Below, one piece after another: positions 1-4,900 of a stretch of 5,355 nucleotides of DNA. Position numbers and translations under genes: made by a program. The stretch lies in the NCBI GenBank assembly GCA_937906915.1, contig CALCUU010000185.1:1-5355 (forward strand). The letters are read 5' to 3'. The notes beneath the pieces are model-generated. The model made no database searches, was not told the origin of the DNA, and worked only from the letters and a program-made list of their open reading frames with translations. The DNA comes from an uncultured Phascolarctobacterium sp. (lineage in GTDB: Bacteria; Bacillota; Negativicutes; Acidaminococcales; Acidaminococcaceae). The stretch's first letter is position 1; the number at the start of each line of letters is the position of its first letter.

Positions 1-190
1 CCAAGCCACAAACACCCATAACAAGAGAGGAGAATACCAGAGGTACGATAACCATTTTGATAAGGTTCATGAAGATGGTACCCAAGGGACCAATCCATGC
101 TTTAGCAAAAGCTGCACCTTCTGCGCCAAGCTGTAAGCCTGCGATAATACCCAAACCGAGGGCAATTAAGATTTTGGTTGATAAGTTCAT
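1..190 (-). CDS. Dicarboxylate/amino acid:cation symporter (DAACS family), N-terminal fragment
   Basis: This is the first 63 codons of a membrane symporter; the rest lies beyond the left edge. It starts at the ATG at 190-188, preceded by AGGGGG (203-198) at a 7-nt spacing. The protein begins MNLSTKILIALGLGIIAG, a typical first membrane helix (about residues 5-22). A short polar stretch follows, then the run FMNLIKMVIVPLVFSSLVMG (40-59), which is the characteristic second-helix signature of the sodium/proton:dicarboxylate and glutamate symporters (GltP, DctA and SdcS relatives). Members take up C4-dicarboxylates, glutamate, aspartate or serine with Na+ or H+ at the inner membrane. The substrate-determining hairpins and C-terminal helices are not in the window, so substrate and symbol cannot be given. 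It points the same way as the pot operon but is separated from it by a terminator and has its own promoter. Family assignment is confident; substrate is unknown. Confidence 0.88.
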   Translation of the reverse strand, partial: MNLSTKILIALGLGIIAGLQLGAEGAAFAKAWIGPLGTIFMNLIKMVIVPLVFSSLVMGVCGL

Positions 191-197
191 AAACAAA

Positions 198-203
198 CCC
201 CCT
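198..203 (-). promoter_or_regulatory. Ribosome binding site of the symporter gene
   Basis: The minus strand reads AGGGGG, 7 nt before the ATG at 190. It supports this start; no alternative in-frame start upstream has a comparable site. Confidence 0.65.
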
Positions 204-242
204 AAAAATAATTTAATAAATAATAAAATTACTTATGGAAGT

Positions 243-251
243 ATTATAGCA
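243..251 (-). promoter_or_regulatory. Extended -10 promoter of the symporter gene
   Basis: The minus strand reads TGCTATAAT (251-243), a perfect TATAAT with the TGn extension. No good -35 is found at 16-18 nt (the hexamer at 271-266 reads CTGCTT), which is common for extended -10 promoters or for ones that need an activator. Transcription would start near 236, giving an AT-rich leader of about 46 nt. A 12-bp element AGACATTTGTCT (251-262), made of 5-bp arms around 2 nt, abuts the -10. A/T tracts at 285-290 and 294-299 lie upstream and could act as an UP-like element. Confidence 0.65.
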
Positions 252-273
252 GACATTTGTCTAAAAAGCAGAT

Positions 274-281
274 TGTATACA
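274..281. promoter_or_regulatory. Candidate operator palindrome upstream of the symporter promoter
   Basis: TGTATACA is a perfect 8-bp palindrome in the context ATTGTATACAGT. It is centred about 41 nt upstream of the predicted transcription start, just upstream of or overlapping the weak -35 position. Many GntR-family (FadR/FCD subgroup) regulators bind TNGTATACNA-like cores, and such regulators often control organic-acid uptake genes. Regulator identity is inference; an 8-bp palindrome can also occur by chance in AT-rich DNA. Confidence 0.3.
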
Positions 282-320
282 GTATTTTTGTGGTTTTTGC
301 AACAATTGTCTTTATAAAGT

Positions 321-365
321 AAAAAGCCTGCAATTTCTGAAGGACAAGCTTCTCGTTGCAGGCTT
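321..365 (-). terminator. Rho-independent terminator of the pot operon
   Basis: There is a perfect 10-bp inverted repeat: AAGCCTGCAA at 324-333 and TTGCAGGCTT at 356-365. The 22-nt loop contains a second small stem (GAAG 339-342 with CTTC 349-352). Read on the minus strand the stem runs straight into TTTTT (325-321) and more T-rich sequence. It begins 6 nt after the potD stop codon, so it ends the pot transcript and insulates the symporter gene. On the plus strand the stem is not followed by a continuous T run, so it is probably one-directional. Confidence 0.9.
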
Positions 366-371
366 AATGTT

Positions 372-1430
372 TTATTTACCGGTTTTCAATTCGGTCCAGT
401 AACGGTCGTACATGGTGAGTGCTTCGCCAATATCGGTGAGCCATTCGCCTTTGTCGATGTTATCGCGACCAATTTTCAGCATCGGGTCATTTTTGAATTC
501 TTCGCTGTGGAATTCAGCAGCTTTTTCATTGGGGTCGTTGTAGCCAATGTATTCGTAGTTTTGCGCGCTTACTTTCGGGTCATACATAAAGTTGATGAAT
601 TTTTCAGCAAGTGCTTTGTGGGGAGCGCCTTTGGGAATTGCAAAGGTGTCTGCCCAAATGGTAGCGCCTTCTTTAGGAATTACAAAGCCAATGTCTTTGT
701 TGTCTTTGTAAGTGTAGCTTGCGTCACCAGTCCACATGGTACCAATCCAAGCTTCTTCAGCGATGAATTTTTGTTTAATGGTATCAGTGTCAAATGCCAA
801 TACGTTGGGAGCAAGTTGTTTCAAATCTTTAACAGCTGCTTCAACTTCTTGGGGGTTCAAGCTGTTGTTGGAGTGGCCATTCTTTTTCAGAGCCATACCA
901 ATAACTTCGCGGTTGTCGTTGAGGAGGATGATGCGACCTTTGTATTCGTCTTTCCACAAATCGTTCCAAGAAGTGGGAGCTTCTTTAATATACTTTTTGT
1001 TGTAAACGATACCGGTCATACCCCAAGTGTAAACAACGCTGTGCTTGCCAGCAGGGTCATAGGAAGGAGCTTGCAAGCTTTTTACAATGTTTTTCGCATT
1101 GGGAATGTTAGCGTGGTTAAGTTCTTCCAGCATACCCAATTTAACCAAGGTGGTTACCATGTAGTCAGAGGGTTGGATAACGTCGTATTGAGCGCCGCCA
1201 GCTTGCAACTTAGCCAAAAGCTCTTCGTTGTTAGCGAATACGTCATAGTTTACTTTGCAGTTGTTTTCTTTTTCAAACTTTTCGATTACTGCAGGATCAA
1301 AATTGTCGGCCCAACTGAATAAATTTAAAACCTGGGGTTCACCTTTACCTTCAGATTTTTTGTCGCCGCCGCCACAGCCTACGATAGCAAATGCTACCAA
1401 AGCAATGAGAAGAGAGAGTAATTTTTTCAT
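372..1430 (-). CDS. potD: Spermidine/putrescine ABC transporter substrate-binding lipoprotein PotD
   Basis: This is a 352-aa extracytoplasmic solute-binding protein that captures polyamines for the PotABC importer. Residues 1-18 form a lipoprotein signal peptide (MKK, then a hydrophobic core) with lipobox IVGC, so Cys19 is the lipidation site, followed by a Gly/Lys/Glu-rich linker. Family motifs appear in order: NLFSWAD near 36-42, YDVIQPSDYM (82-91), WGMTGIVYN (136-144), DNREVIGMAL (172-181), WTGDA (233-237), VIPKEG (250-255) and WADTFAIPKG (259-268). By alignment from memory to E. coli PotD, W40, S88, Y90, D172, E175, W233, W259 and D261 occupy polyamine-contacting positions, so a real polyamine binder is likely. 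The position equivalent to E. coli Y37 appears to be Asn43. The ATG at 1430 is chosen because GGAGGT (1445-1440) sits 9 nt upstream; a TTG seven codons earlier would lie upstream of that site. It is the last gene of the operon. Spermidine versus putrescine preference cannot be read from sequence alone. Confidence 0.93.
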   Translation of the reverse strand: MKKLLSLLIALVAFAIVGCGGGDKKSEGKGEPQVLNLFSWADNFDPAVIEKFEKENNCKVNYDVFANNEELLAKLQAGGAQYDVIQPSDYMVTTLVKLGMLEELNHANIPNAKNIVKSLQAPSYDPAGKHSVVYTWGMTGIVYNKKYIKEAPTSWNDLWKDEYKGRIILLNDNREVIGMALKKNGHSNNSLNPQEVEAAVKDLKQLAPNVLAFDTDTIKQKFIAEEAWIGTMWTGDASYTYKDNKDIGFVIPKEGATIWADTFAIPKGAPHKALAEKFINFMYDPKVSAQNYEYIGYNDPNEKAAEFHSEEFKNDPMLKIGRDNIDKGEWLTDIGEALTMYDRYWTELKTGK

Positions 1431-1439
1431 TGTCGTCAG

Positions 1440-1445
1440 ACCTCC
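1440..1445 (-). promoter_or_regulatory. Ribosome binding site deciding the potD start
   Basis: GGAGGT on the minus strand, 9 nt before the ATG at 1430. It sits inside the 24-nt potC-potD gap and rules out the in-frame TTG at 1451 as the start. Confidence 0.85.
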
Positions 1446-1454
1446 ATTCAAGGT

Positions 1455-2249
1455 TTATTCTTCTTTTTTAGATACATGTTGAGGTTGCAGGATTTGCGCC
1501 AGTACAACCAAAACAATTGTTGCGAGCATCAGCAAGGTAGAAAGCGCGTTGATTTCCGGAGAGATACCACGCTTAACCATTGCGTAAATGTACAGGGGCA
1601 GGGTAGTGGAGTTAGGACCTGCCACAAAGAAGCTGATGATAAAATCATCAATGGAAAGGGTAAACGCCATTAGCGCACCAGCTACGATACCGGGCATTGC
1701 CAAAGGCAGGGTAACGTAACGGAAGGTTTGGAAGGGAGTAGCGTACAAATCCATTGCTGCTTGTTCCAGCTCAGGACGCATACCTTCCAAGCGTGCGTTA
1801 ACCGTAATTACCACGAAGGATACGCAGAAAGTGATATGAGCCAAAATCAAAGAGGTTTTGCCAAGGGGAATATGTGCTTGGCTAAAGAGAACCAGCAGGG
1901 AAAGACCCATAACGATTTCCGGAATAAGGATAGGCAAATATAAAAGACCGTTGATTACGTTTTTATATTTGTATTGATACTTGTTAAGAGCGATTGCCGC
2001 CGTTGTACCCAAAACGGTAGAAACAATGGTGGAAGCAAAGGCTACGATTAAACTGTTGGTAAGTGCTTCCAGAACGCGACGGTTTTTGAACAACGCCAAA
2101 TACCAATCAAAGGTAAAGCCACTCCAAACAGCGTTGATGCGAGATTCGTTAAAGGAATACAACGCCAAAATCAACAAGGGCAAGTACAAAAAGGCCAAGA
2201 TAGCCATTGCGTAAGCGCATAATACGTGACTACGCCATGTCTTCGGCAT
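1455..2249 (-). CDS. potC: Spermidine/putrescine ABC transporter permease PotC
   Basis: This is a 264-aa inner-membrane permease, the second channel subunit of the polyamine importer. It shows about six hydrophobic helices, with the first around residues 9-31. The conserved FNESR-type loop follows (33-37), then the TNSL segment (64-67) that opens the BPD_transp_1 domain. The cytoplasmic EAA loop that docks on PotA is at about 162-182, beginning EQAAMDLYATP and ending in VTLP. The glycine usual in this loop (DLGA) is a tyrosine here (Y169, codon TAC). The C-terminal SIDDFIISFFVAGP stretch is a strong PotC signature. The ATG at 2249 is chosen because AAGGAGG (2264-2258) is 8 nt upstream; a GTG at 2258 would overlap that site. 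The gene overlaps the end of potB by 20 nt and lies 24 nt before potD, so co-transcription and coupling are likely. The assignment to PotC rather than another polyamine-type permease (PotI, YdcV) rests on operon order and motif. Confidence 0.92.
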   Translation of the reverse strand: MPKTWRSHVLCAYAMAILAFLYLPLLILALYSFNESRINAVWSGFTFDWYLALFKNRRVLEALTNSLIVAFASTIVSTVLGTTAAIALNKYQYKYKNVINGLLYLPILIPEIVMGLSLLVLFSQAHIPLGKTSLILAHITFCVSFVVITVNARLEGMRPELEQAAMDLYATPFQTFRYVTLPLAMPGIVAGALMAFTLSIDDFIISFFVAGPNSTTLPLYIYAMVKRGISPEINALSTLLMLATIVLVVLAQILQPQHVSKKEE

Positions 2250-3087
2250 TTTTACCACCTCCTTGTTGAGCAGACAATGCTTTGTAGTACAACACGATGA
2301 GTACTAAGGAAAGCAATGCTAATACGATGGAAAGTGCGCCGCCAAAAGGCCAATCGCGAGCTGACAGGAATTGGTTTTGAATCAAATTACCAATCAGCGC
2401 GGATTTAGCACCGCCCATAACGTCAGGTACGACAAACATACCCAAGGAAGAAATAAATACCAAAATCGTGCCTGCCGCAATACCGGGCATGGTCAAGGGC
2501 AGGGTGATTTTGCGAAATGCAGTGAAGGGGGAAGCGCCCAAATCGGAAGCTGCTTCCAAAAGACGGTGGTCCAGCTGCTCAATAGATACATAAATGGGCA
2601 GTACCATGAAGGGCAGCAGGGCATACACCATACCAAGCATAACGGCAACTTCGTTATACAGCATTTGCAAAGGCTGTTCAATCAAACCAAACTTCAAAAG
2701 AATGGTGTTGAGTACGCCTTGAGTTCTTAAAATGATTACCCACGCATAGGAACGGATTAAAAAGTTAATCCAAAAGGGAATCATTACCAGAATCAAACCG
2801 GGCTGTTGCCATTTTTGCGGTAATTGGGCAATGAAATATGCCAACGGATAACCCAAAAGAATCGTCAGCACCGTAGTAATAAGCGCTACGATTAAGGTAT
2901 CCAGGAAAATGGACAAGTATAAAGTTTCAGTAAAGCGAGCATAGTTGCCCAAGGTCCAGTCAAAAATTACTTGACCGTAAGGTGTACGGCTGGCGAAGGA
3001 TACTGCTACTACAATCAGCAGCGGTACTACAAAGAAGAAACTCAGCCAGAGTACGGTTGGTGCAACCATCAATTTTCCGTTTCTCAT
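2230..3087 (-). CDS. potB: Spermidine/putrescine ABC transporter permease PotB
   Basis: This is a 285-aa inner-membrane permease, the first channel subunit of the polyamine importer. Its first helix is at about residues 8-31 ([16 protein letters not shown] and onward). It has the PotB-typical [15 protein letters not shown] segment (102-116), the [15 protein letters not shown] segment (152-166) and a canonical EAA loop at 178-197 starting [11 protein letters not shown] and ending ITLP. Unlike PotC, the loop glycine (G184) is intact. The ATG at 3087 overlaps the potA stop in an ATGA arrangement, which implies translational coupling; a GAGG at 3104-3101 lies 13 nt upstream. A GTG at 3120 would extend the protein by 11 residues, but these look like out-of-frame potA sequence. 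The 3' end overlaps potC by 20 nt and contains the potC ribosome binding site within its last codons. Confidence 0.93.
   Translation of the reverse strand: MRNGKLMVAPTVLWLSFFFVVPLLIVVAVSFASRTPYGQVIFDWTLGNYARFTETLYLSIFLDTLIVALITTVLTILLGYPLAYFIAQLPQKWQQPGLILVMIPFWINFLIRSYAWVIILRTQGVLNTILLKFGLIEQPLQMLYNEVAVMLGMVYALLPFMVLPIYVSIEQLDHRLLEAASDLGASPFTAFRKITLPLTMPGIAAGTILVFISSLGMFVVPDVMGGAKSALIGNLIQNQFLSARDWPFGGALSIVLALLSLVLIVLYYKALSAQQGGGKNAEDMA
2258..2264 (-). promoter_or_regulatory. Ribosome binding site of potC inside the end of potB
   Basis: AAGGAGG on the minus strand lies within the last codons of potB, 8 nt before the potC ATG at 2249. The codons it imposes on potB encode part of a Gly-rich tail (QQGGGKN). 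It fixes the potC start. Confidence 0.85.
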
Positions 3088-4082
3088 TTGTGTACAATTA
3101 CCTCGTCTTGTGGCTGCCACCAGATGCCAACGCGTTCATCGGGCTGCCAGCGTTTAACATCGTCAAAATATTGATAAGCTACAACAGTTTGGTTGGAATT
3201 GTCCAGACGCACAAAAACTTTGTCAAGAGTTCCGTAGAAAACAACGTCAACAACGGTGCCGTACAGGCGAGGTTCCGGATGGTTGGCGTTTTCTTCGTCT
3301 TCGAGGCAAAGGTTAAGTTTTTCCGGACGCACAACACTGGTTGCGCCATCTTCAAACTCAAAGAAATTACTTTCACCGATGAATTTAGCAACGAATTTGG
3401 TTTTCGGGTTATGGTAAATGGTGTCCGGATTATCGTCTTGCTCAATGACACCCTTATTCATAACAACGATGCGGTCACTCATGGTCAAAGCTTCTTCTTG
3501 GTCATGGGTAACGTAGATAAAGGTCAAGCCTAAACCGCGTTGCAAATTCTTCAATTCTAATTGGAGGTTTTTACGCAGTTGGTAGTCCAGCGCGCCCAAA
3601 GGTTCGTCAAGAAGCAATACCTTGGGGTTATTTACGAGAGCGCGGGCAATAGCAACACGTTGTTGTTGACCGCCACTCATTTGTTGGGGACGACGCTTGC
3701 GTAATTCTTCCAATTGAGTAAGGTACAATACTTGGTTAACACGTTCCTTTTGTTCATCCATGGGAACGTTTTTCATTTTCAAACCGAAATGTATATTTTC
3801 CTCAACAGTCATGTGAGGGAACAATGCGTAATTTTGGAAAACCATATTTACGTCACGTTTATAGGGGGGCAGCTTGGTAACATCTTCGTCATCTAAAAAG
3901 ATTTTGCCTTCGGTAGGTTGTTCCAAACCTGCTATCATGCGCAAAAGGGTAGTCTTGCCACAGCCGGAGGGTCCAAGCAAAGTAATAAACTCGCCATCGT
4001 AAATAGTCAAATCGATGGACGGAATAATTATATGATCGCCGAATTTCTTAGAAATTCCCTGTAAACGGATCATCTCTTTCAT
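3084..4082 (-). CDS. potA: Spermidine/putrescine ABC transporter ATP-binding protein PotA
   Basis: This is a 332-aa cytoplasmic ATPase that powers the PotBC channel. The nucleotide-binding domain occupies about residues 4-235, with Walker [10 protein letters not shown] (37-45), Q-loop Q83 ([13 protein letters not shown]), ABC signature MSGGQQQR (135-142, Met in place of the usual Leu), Walker B VLLLDEP (155-161), D-loop GALD (163-166) and switch H193 (VTHDQEEA). The ALDYQLRK stretch after the D-loop and the GESNFFE stretch are typical of PotA. The C-terminal part (about 245-332) is a TOBE-type regulatory domain containing VVRPEKL. The length is somewhat short of the roughly 370 aa of E. coli PotA, but the domain set is complete. 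It is the first gene of the operon, with a promoter about 45 nt upstream. No strong ribosome binding site precedes the ATG at 4082; the nearest, AAAGG, is 16 nt away. Internal Met4 has no better site, so initiation looks inefficient or structured. Confidence 0.95.
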   Translation of the reverse strand: MKEMIRLQGISKKFGDHIIIPSIDLTIYDGEFITLLGPSGCGKTTLLRMIAGLEQPTEGKIFLDDEDVTKLPPYKRDVNMVFQNYALFPHMTVEENIHFGLKMKNVPMDEQKERVNQVLYLTQLEELRKRRPQQMSGGQQQRVAIARALVNNPKVLLLDEPLGALDYQLRKNLQLELKNLQRGLGLTFIYVTHDQEEALTMSDRIVVMNKGVIEQDDNPDTIYHNPKTKFVAKFIGESNFFEFEDGATSVVRPEKLNLCLEDEENANHPEPRLYGTVVDVVFYGTLDKVFVRLDNSNQTVVAYQYFDDVKRWQPDERVGIWWQPQDEVIVHK

Positions 4083-4088
4083 CTTACC

Positions 4089-4099
4089 GTTGTCACAAC
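4089..4099 (-). promoter_or_regulatory. Dyad between AAAGG and the potA start codon
   Basis: The minus strand reads GTTGTGACAAC, a perfect 5-bp inverted repeat around one base. In RNA it could form a 4-bp stem with a UGA loop. It sits between the only Shine-Dalgarno-like sequence (AAAGG, 4103-4099) and the ATG at 4082. It could be an operator half, a translation-affecting hairpin, or chance. Confidence 0.3.
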
Positions 4100-4108
4100 C
4101 TTTCTCAC

Positions 4109-4123
4109 AGTCTTATATAGACT
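4109..4123. promoter_or_regulatory. Candidate operator dyad at the pot transcription start
   Basis: AGTCT (4109-4113) and AGACT (4119-4123) form a 5-bp inverted repeat around TATAT, spanning the predicted transcription start near 4118, just downstream of the -10. The placement suits a repressor site. No known regulator is recognised and the arms are short. Confidence 0.3.
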
Positions 4124-4124
4124 A

Positions 4125-4152
4125 ATTATAACAAAAACAAGAGAAAGTTCAA
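4125..4152 (-). promoter_or_regulatory. Promoter of the potABCD operon
   Basis: On the minus strand the -35 is TTGAAC (4152-4147, four of six consensus positions), followed by a 16-nt spacer and a perfect -10 TATAAT (4130-4125). The -10 carries the TGn extension (TGTTATAAT). The predicted start is near 4118, about 36 nt before the potA ATG. A/T-rich tracts upstream of the -35 (4178-4201) could serve as an UP element. It is the only strong promoter seen for the four genes. Confidence 0.75.
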
Positions 4153-4315
4153 TAAGTTTAGCAAAATAATAGAGGTATTTTGAGTATTTTTGATTTTTTT
4201 TAGGGTATCTGCTAAAATATGACGGTTTTTGCTGATTTTTGCAGGTTATTTGTGGAAAATGCGGAAGATTTTTAAAAAACGTCTGCAAATTTTTAAAGGT
4301 ATGAGAGAATTTTTG

Positions 4316-4344
4316 TTGCGTCTACCACAGTGATAAGGTATAAT
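4316..4344 (+). promoter_or_regulatory. Promoter of the EamA/DMT gene
   Basis: The -35 is TTGCGT (4316-4321), followed by a 17-nt spacer and a perfect TATAAT -10 (4339-4344). The start is expected near 4351, about 40 nt before the ATG at 4391. The -35 matches only the TTG core, balanced by the perfect -10 and ideal spacing. Confidence 0.65.
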
Positions 4345-4375
4345 TAAATTAAAGGATAATTATTATGAATTACGA

Positions 4376-4382
4376 GAGGGGG
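4376..4382 (+). promoter_or_regulatory. Ribosome binding site of the EamA/DMT gene
   Basis: GAGGGGG lies 8 nt before the ATG at 4391 and fixes this start over the out-of-frame ATG at 4365. Confidence 0.7.
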
Positions 4383-4390
4383 ATTCCTTT

Positions 4391-4804
4391 ATGTGGTTAA
4401 TTTTAGCGTTACTTTCTGCAATTTTTGCAGCGCTTACTTCTATTTTGGCAAAGATTGGTATTGAAGGTGTTAACTCCAATTTGGCAACTGCCATCAGAAC
4501 AATGGTGGTTGTTGTAATGAGCTGGGGTATGGTTTTCCTGACCAATGCTCAAGGCGGCATTACCTCCATTAGCCAAAAGAGCTGGATTTTTTTGGTACTC
4601 TCCGGTTTAGCAACTGGTGGTTCTTGGCTGTGCTACTACAAGGCTTTGCAAATTGGCGAAGCTTCCAAGGTTGTACCTATTGATAAATTAAGCATCATCT
4701 TCACCATTATCTTGGCGTTCTGGGTTCTGCACGAACCTGTTTCCATGAAAGCGATTGTGGGTTGCGGTCTTATCGGCATCGGAACTTTGATGATGGTTAT
4801 GTAA
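4391..4804 (+). CDS. EamA/DMT-superfamily small membrane transporter (single-domain)
   Basis: This is a 137-aa integral membrane protein made of a single EamA unit with about five hydrophobic segments (roughly residues 2-22, 31-51, 64-83, 100-113 and 118-137). The segment GLATGGSWLCYYKALQIGEA (72-91), the SKVVPIDKLS run (92-101) and the helix-capping HEPVS (114-118) are typical of drug/metabolite transporter proteins of this half-length class. Common family members have two such units (about 300 aa), so this one probably works as a dimer in the inner membrane. The substrate is unknown; the superfamily exports or imports amino acids, sugars, drugs and other metabolites. It has its own promoter, a GAGGGGG ribosome binding site 8 nt upstream and a terminator directly after it, so it is a monocistronic unit. 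It is divergent from the pot operon, but nothing in it ties it to polyamines. It is complete, with no sign of truncation. Confidence 0.85.
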   Translation: MWLILALLSAIFAALTSILAKIGIEGVNSNLATAIRTMVVVVMSWGMVFLTNAQGGITSISQKSWIFLVLSGLATGGSWLCYYKALQIGEASKVVPIDKLSIIFTIILAFWVLHEPVSMKAIVGCGLIGIGTLMMVM

Positions 4805-4821
4805 TTATATGAAGAAAAATG

Positions 4822-4854
4822 CCACGGCGAGTGATTTGCCGTGGTTTTCTTTTT
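4822..4854 (+). terminator. Rho-independent terminator of the EamA/DMT gene
   Basis: A perfect 7-bp GC-rich stem CCACGGC (4822-4828) and GCCGTGG (4838-4844) surrounds a 9-nt loop and is followed by TTTTCTTTTT (4845-4854). It starts 17 nt after the stop codon. Confidence 0.9.
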
Positions 4855-4864
4855 GCATTATAAT
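4836..4864 (+). promoter_or_regulatory. Promoter of the flavodoxin-like gene, overlapping the upstream terminator
   Basis: The -35 is TTGCCG (4836-4841, four of six consensus positions), followed by a 17-nt spacer and a perfect TATAAT -10 (4859-4864). The -35 lies across the loop and descending stem of the DMT-gene terminator, and the spacer contains its T tract. The start is expected near 4871, about 30 nt before the ATG at 4901. Confidence 0.6.
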
Positions 4865-4884
4865 ATTAAGGAAGAAAGTTTTTG

Positions 4885-4892
4885 AAAGGCGG
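4885..4892 (+). promoter_or_regulatory. Ribosome binding site of the flavodoxin-like gene
   Basis: AAAGGCGG, a near match to AAAGGAGG, ends 8 nt before the ATG at 4901 and supports that start. Confidence 0.7.
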
Positions 4893-4900
4893 TTGTTAAG

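Larger units (their letters stand above)
4083..4390. other. AT-rich divergent intergenic region between potA and the DMT gene
   Basis: These 308 nt hold no convincing gene. They carry the pot promoter on the minus strand (4125-4152) and the DMT-gene promoter on the plus strand (4316-4344), with two small dyads near the pot start. Between the promoters there are many A/T tracts (centres near 4179, 4189, 4198, 4228, 4238, 4271, 4292 and 4312) at spacings close to multiples of the helical repeat. A direct repeat TTTTTGC occurs at 4226-4232 and 4236-4242. I do not recognise a riboswitch or small RNA. Confidence 0.6.

Noticed and set aside
507..1322. A long plus-strand open frame (271 codons) antisense to potD
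   Set aside because: It is the shadow of potD, which has complete family motifs on the other strand. The translation is an improbable Phe/Val-rich string without domain motifs.
2982..3533. Plus-strand open frame (183 codons) antisense to the 3' end of potA and the start of potB
   Set aside because: It overlaps two well-supported genes and lacks recognisable motifs.
4079..4288. Minus-strand 69-codon frame ending in an ATGA overlap with potA, which might look like a coupled upstream gene
   Set aside because: It begins at a TTG with no ribosome binding site, runs through the pot promoter itself, and its composition (Lys, Tyr, Phe, Ile) is what AT-rich non-coding DNA gives. A transcript starting near 4118 would not contain its start.
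4083..4390. Riboswitch or small RNA in the long potA leader region
   Set aside because: The best promoter leaves only about 36 nt of leader, too short for a known riboswitch. No conserved aptamer core or terminator-antiterminator pair was found upstream of it.
4365..4400. Possible 11-residue leader peptide (ATG at 4365) overlapping the start of the DMT gene, preceded by AAAGGA
   Set aside because: The AAAGGA lies at the predicted transcription start, leaving no room for ribosome loading. The peptide has no repeated regulatory codons and no attenuator hairpin follows.
4363..4545. Minus-strand 60-codon frame across the start of the DMT gene
   Set aside because: It is antisense to a well-supported gene and lacks family motifs.
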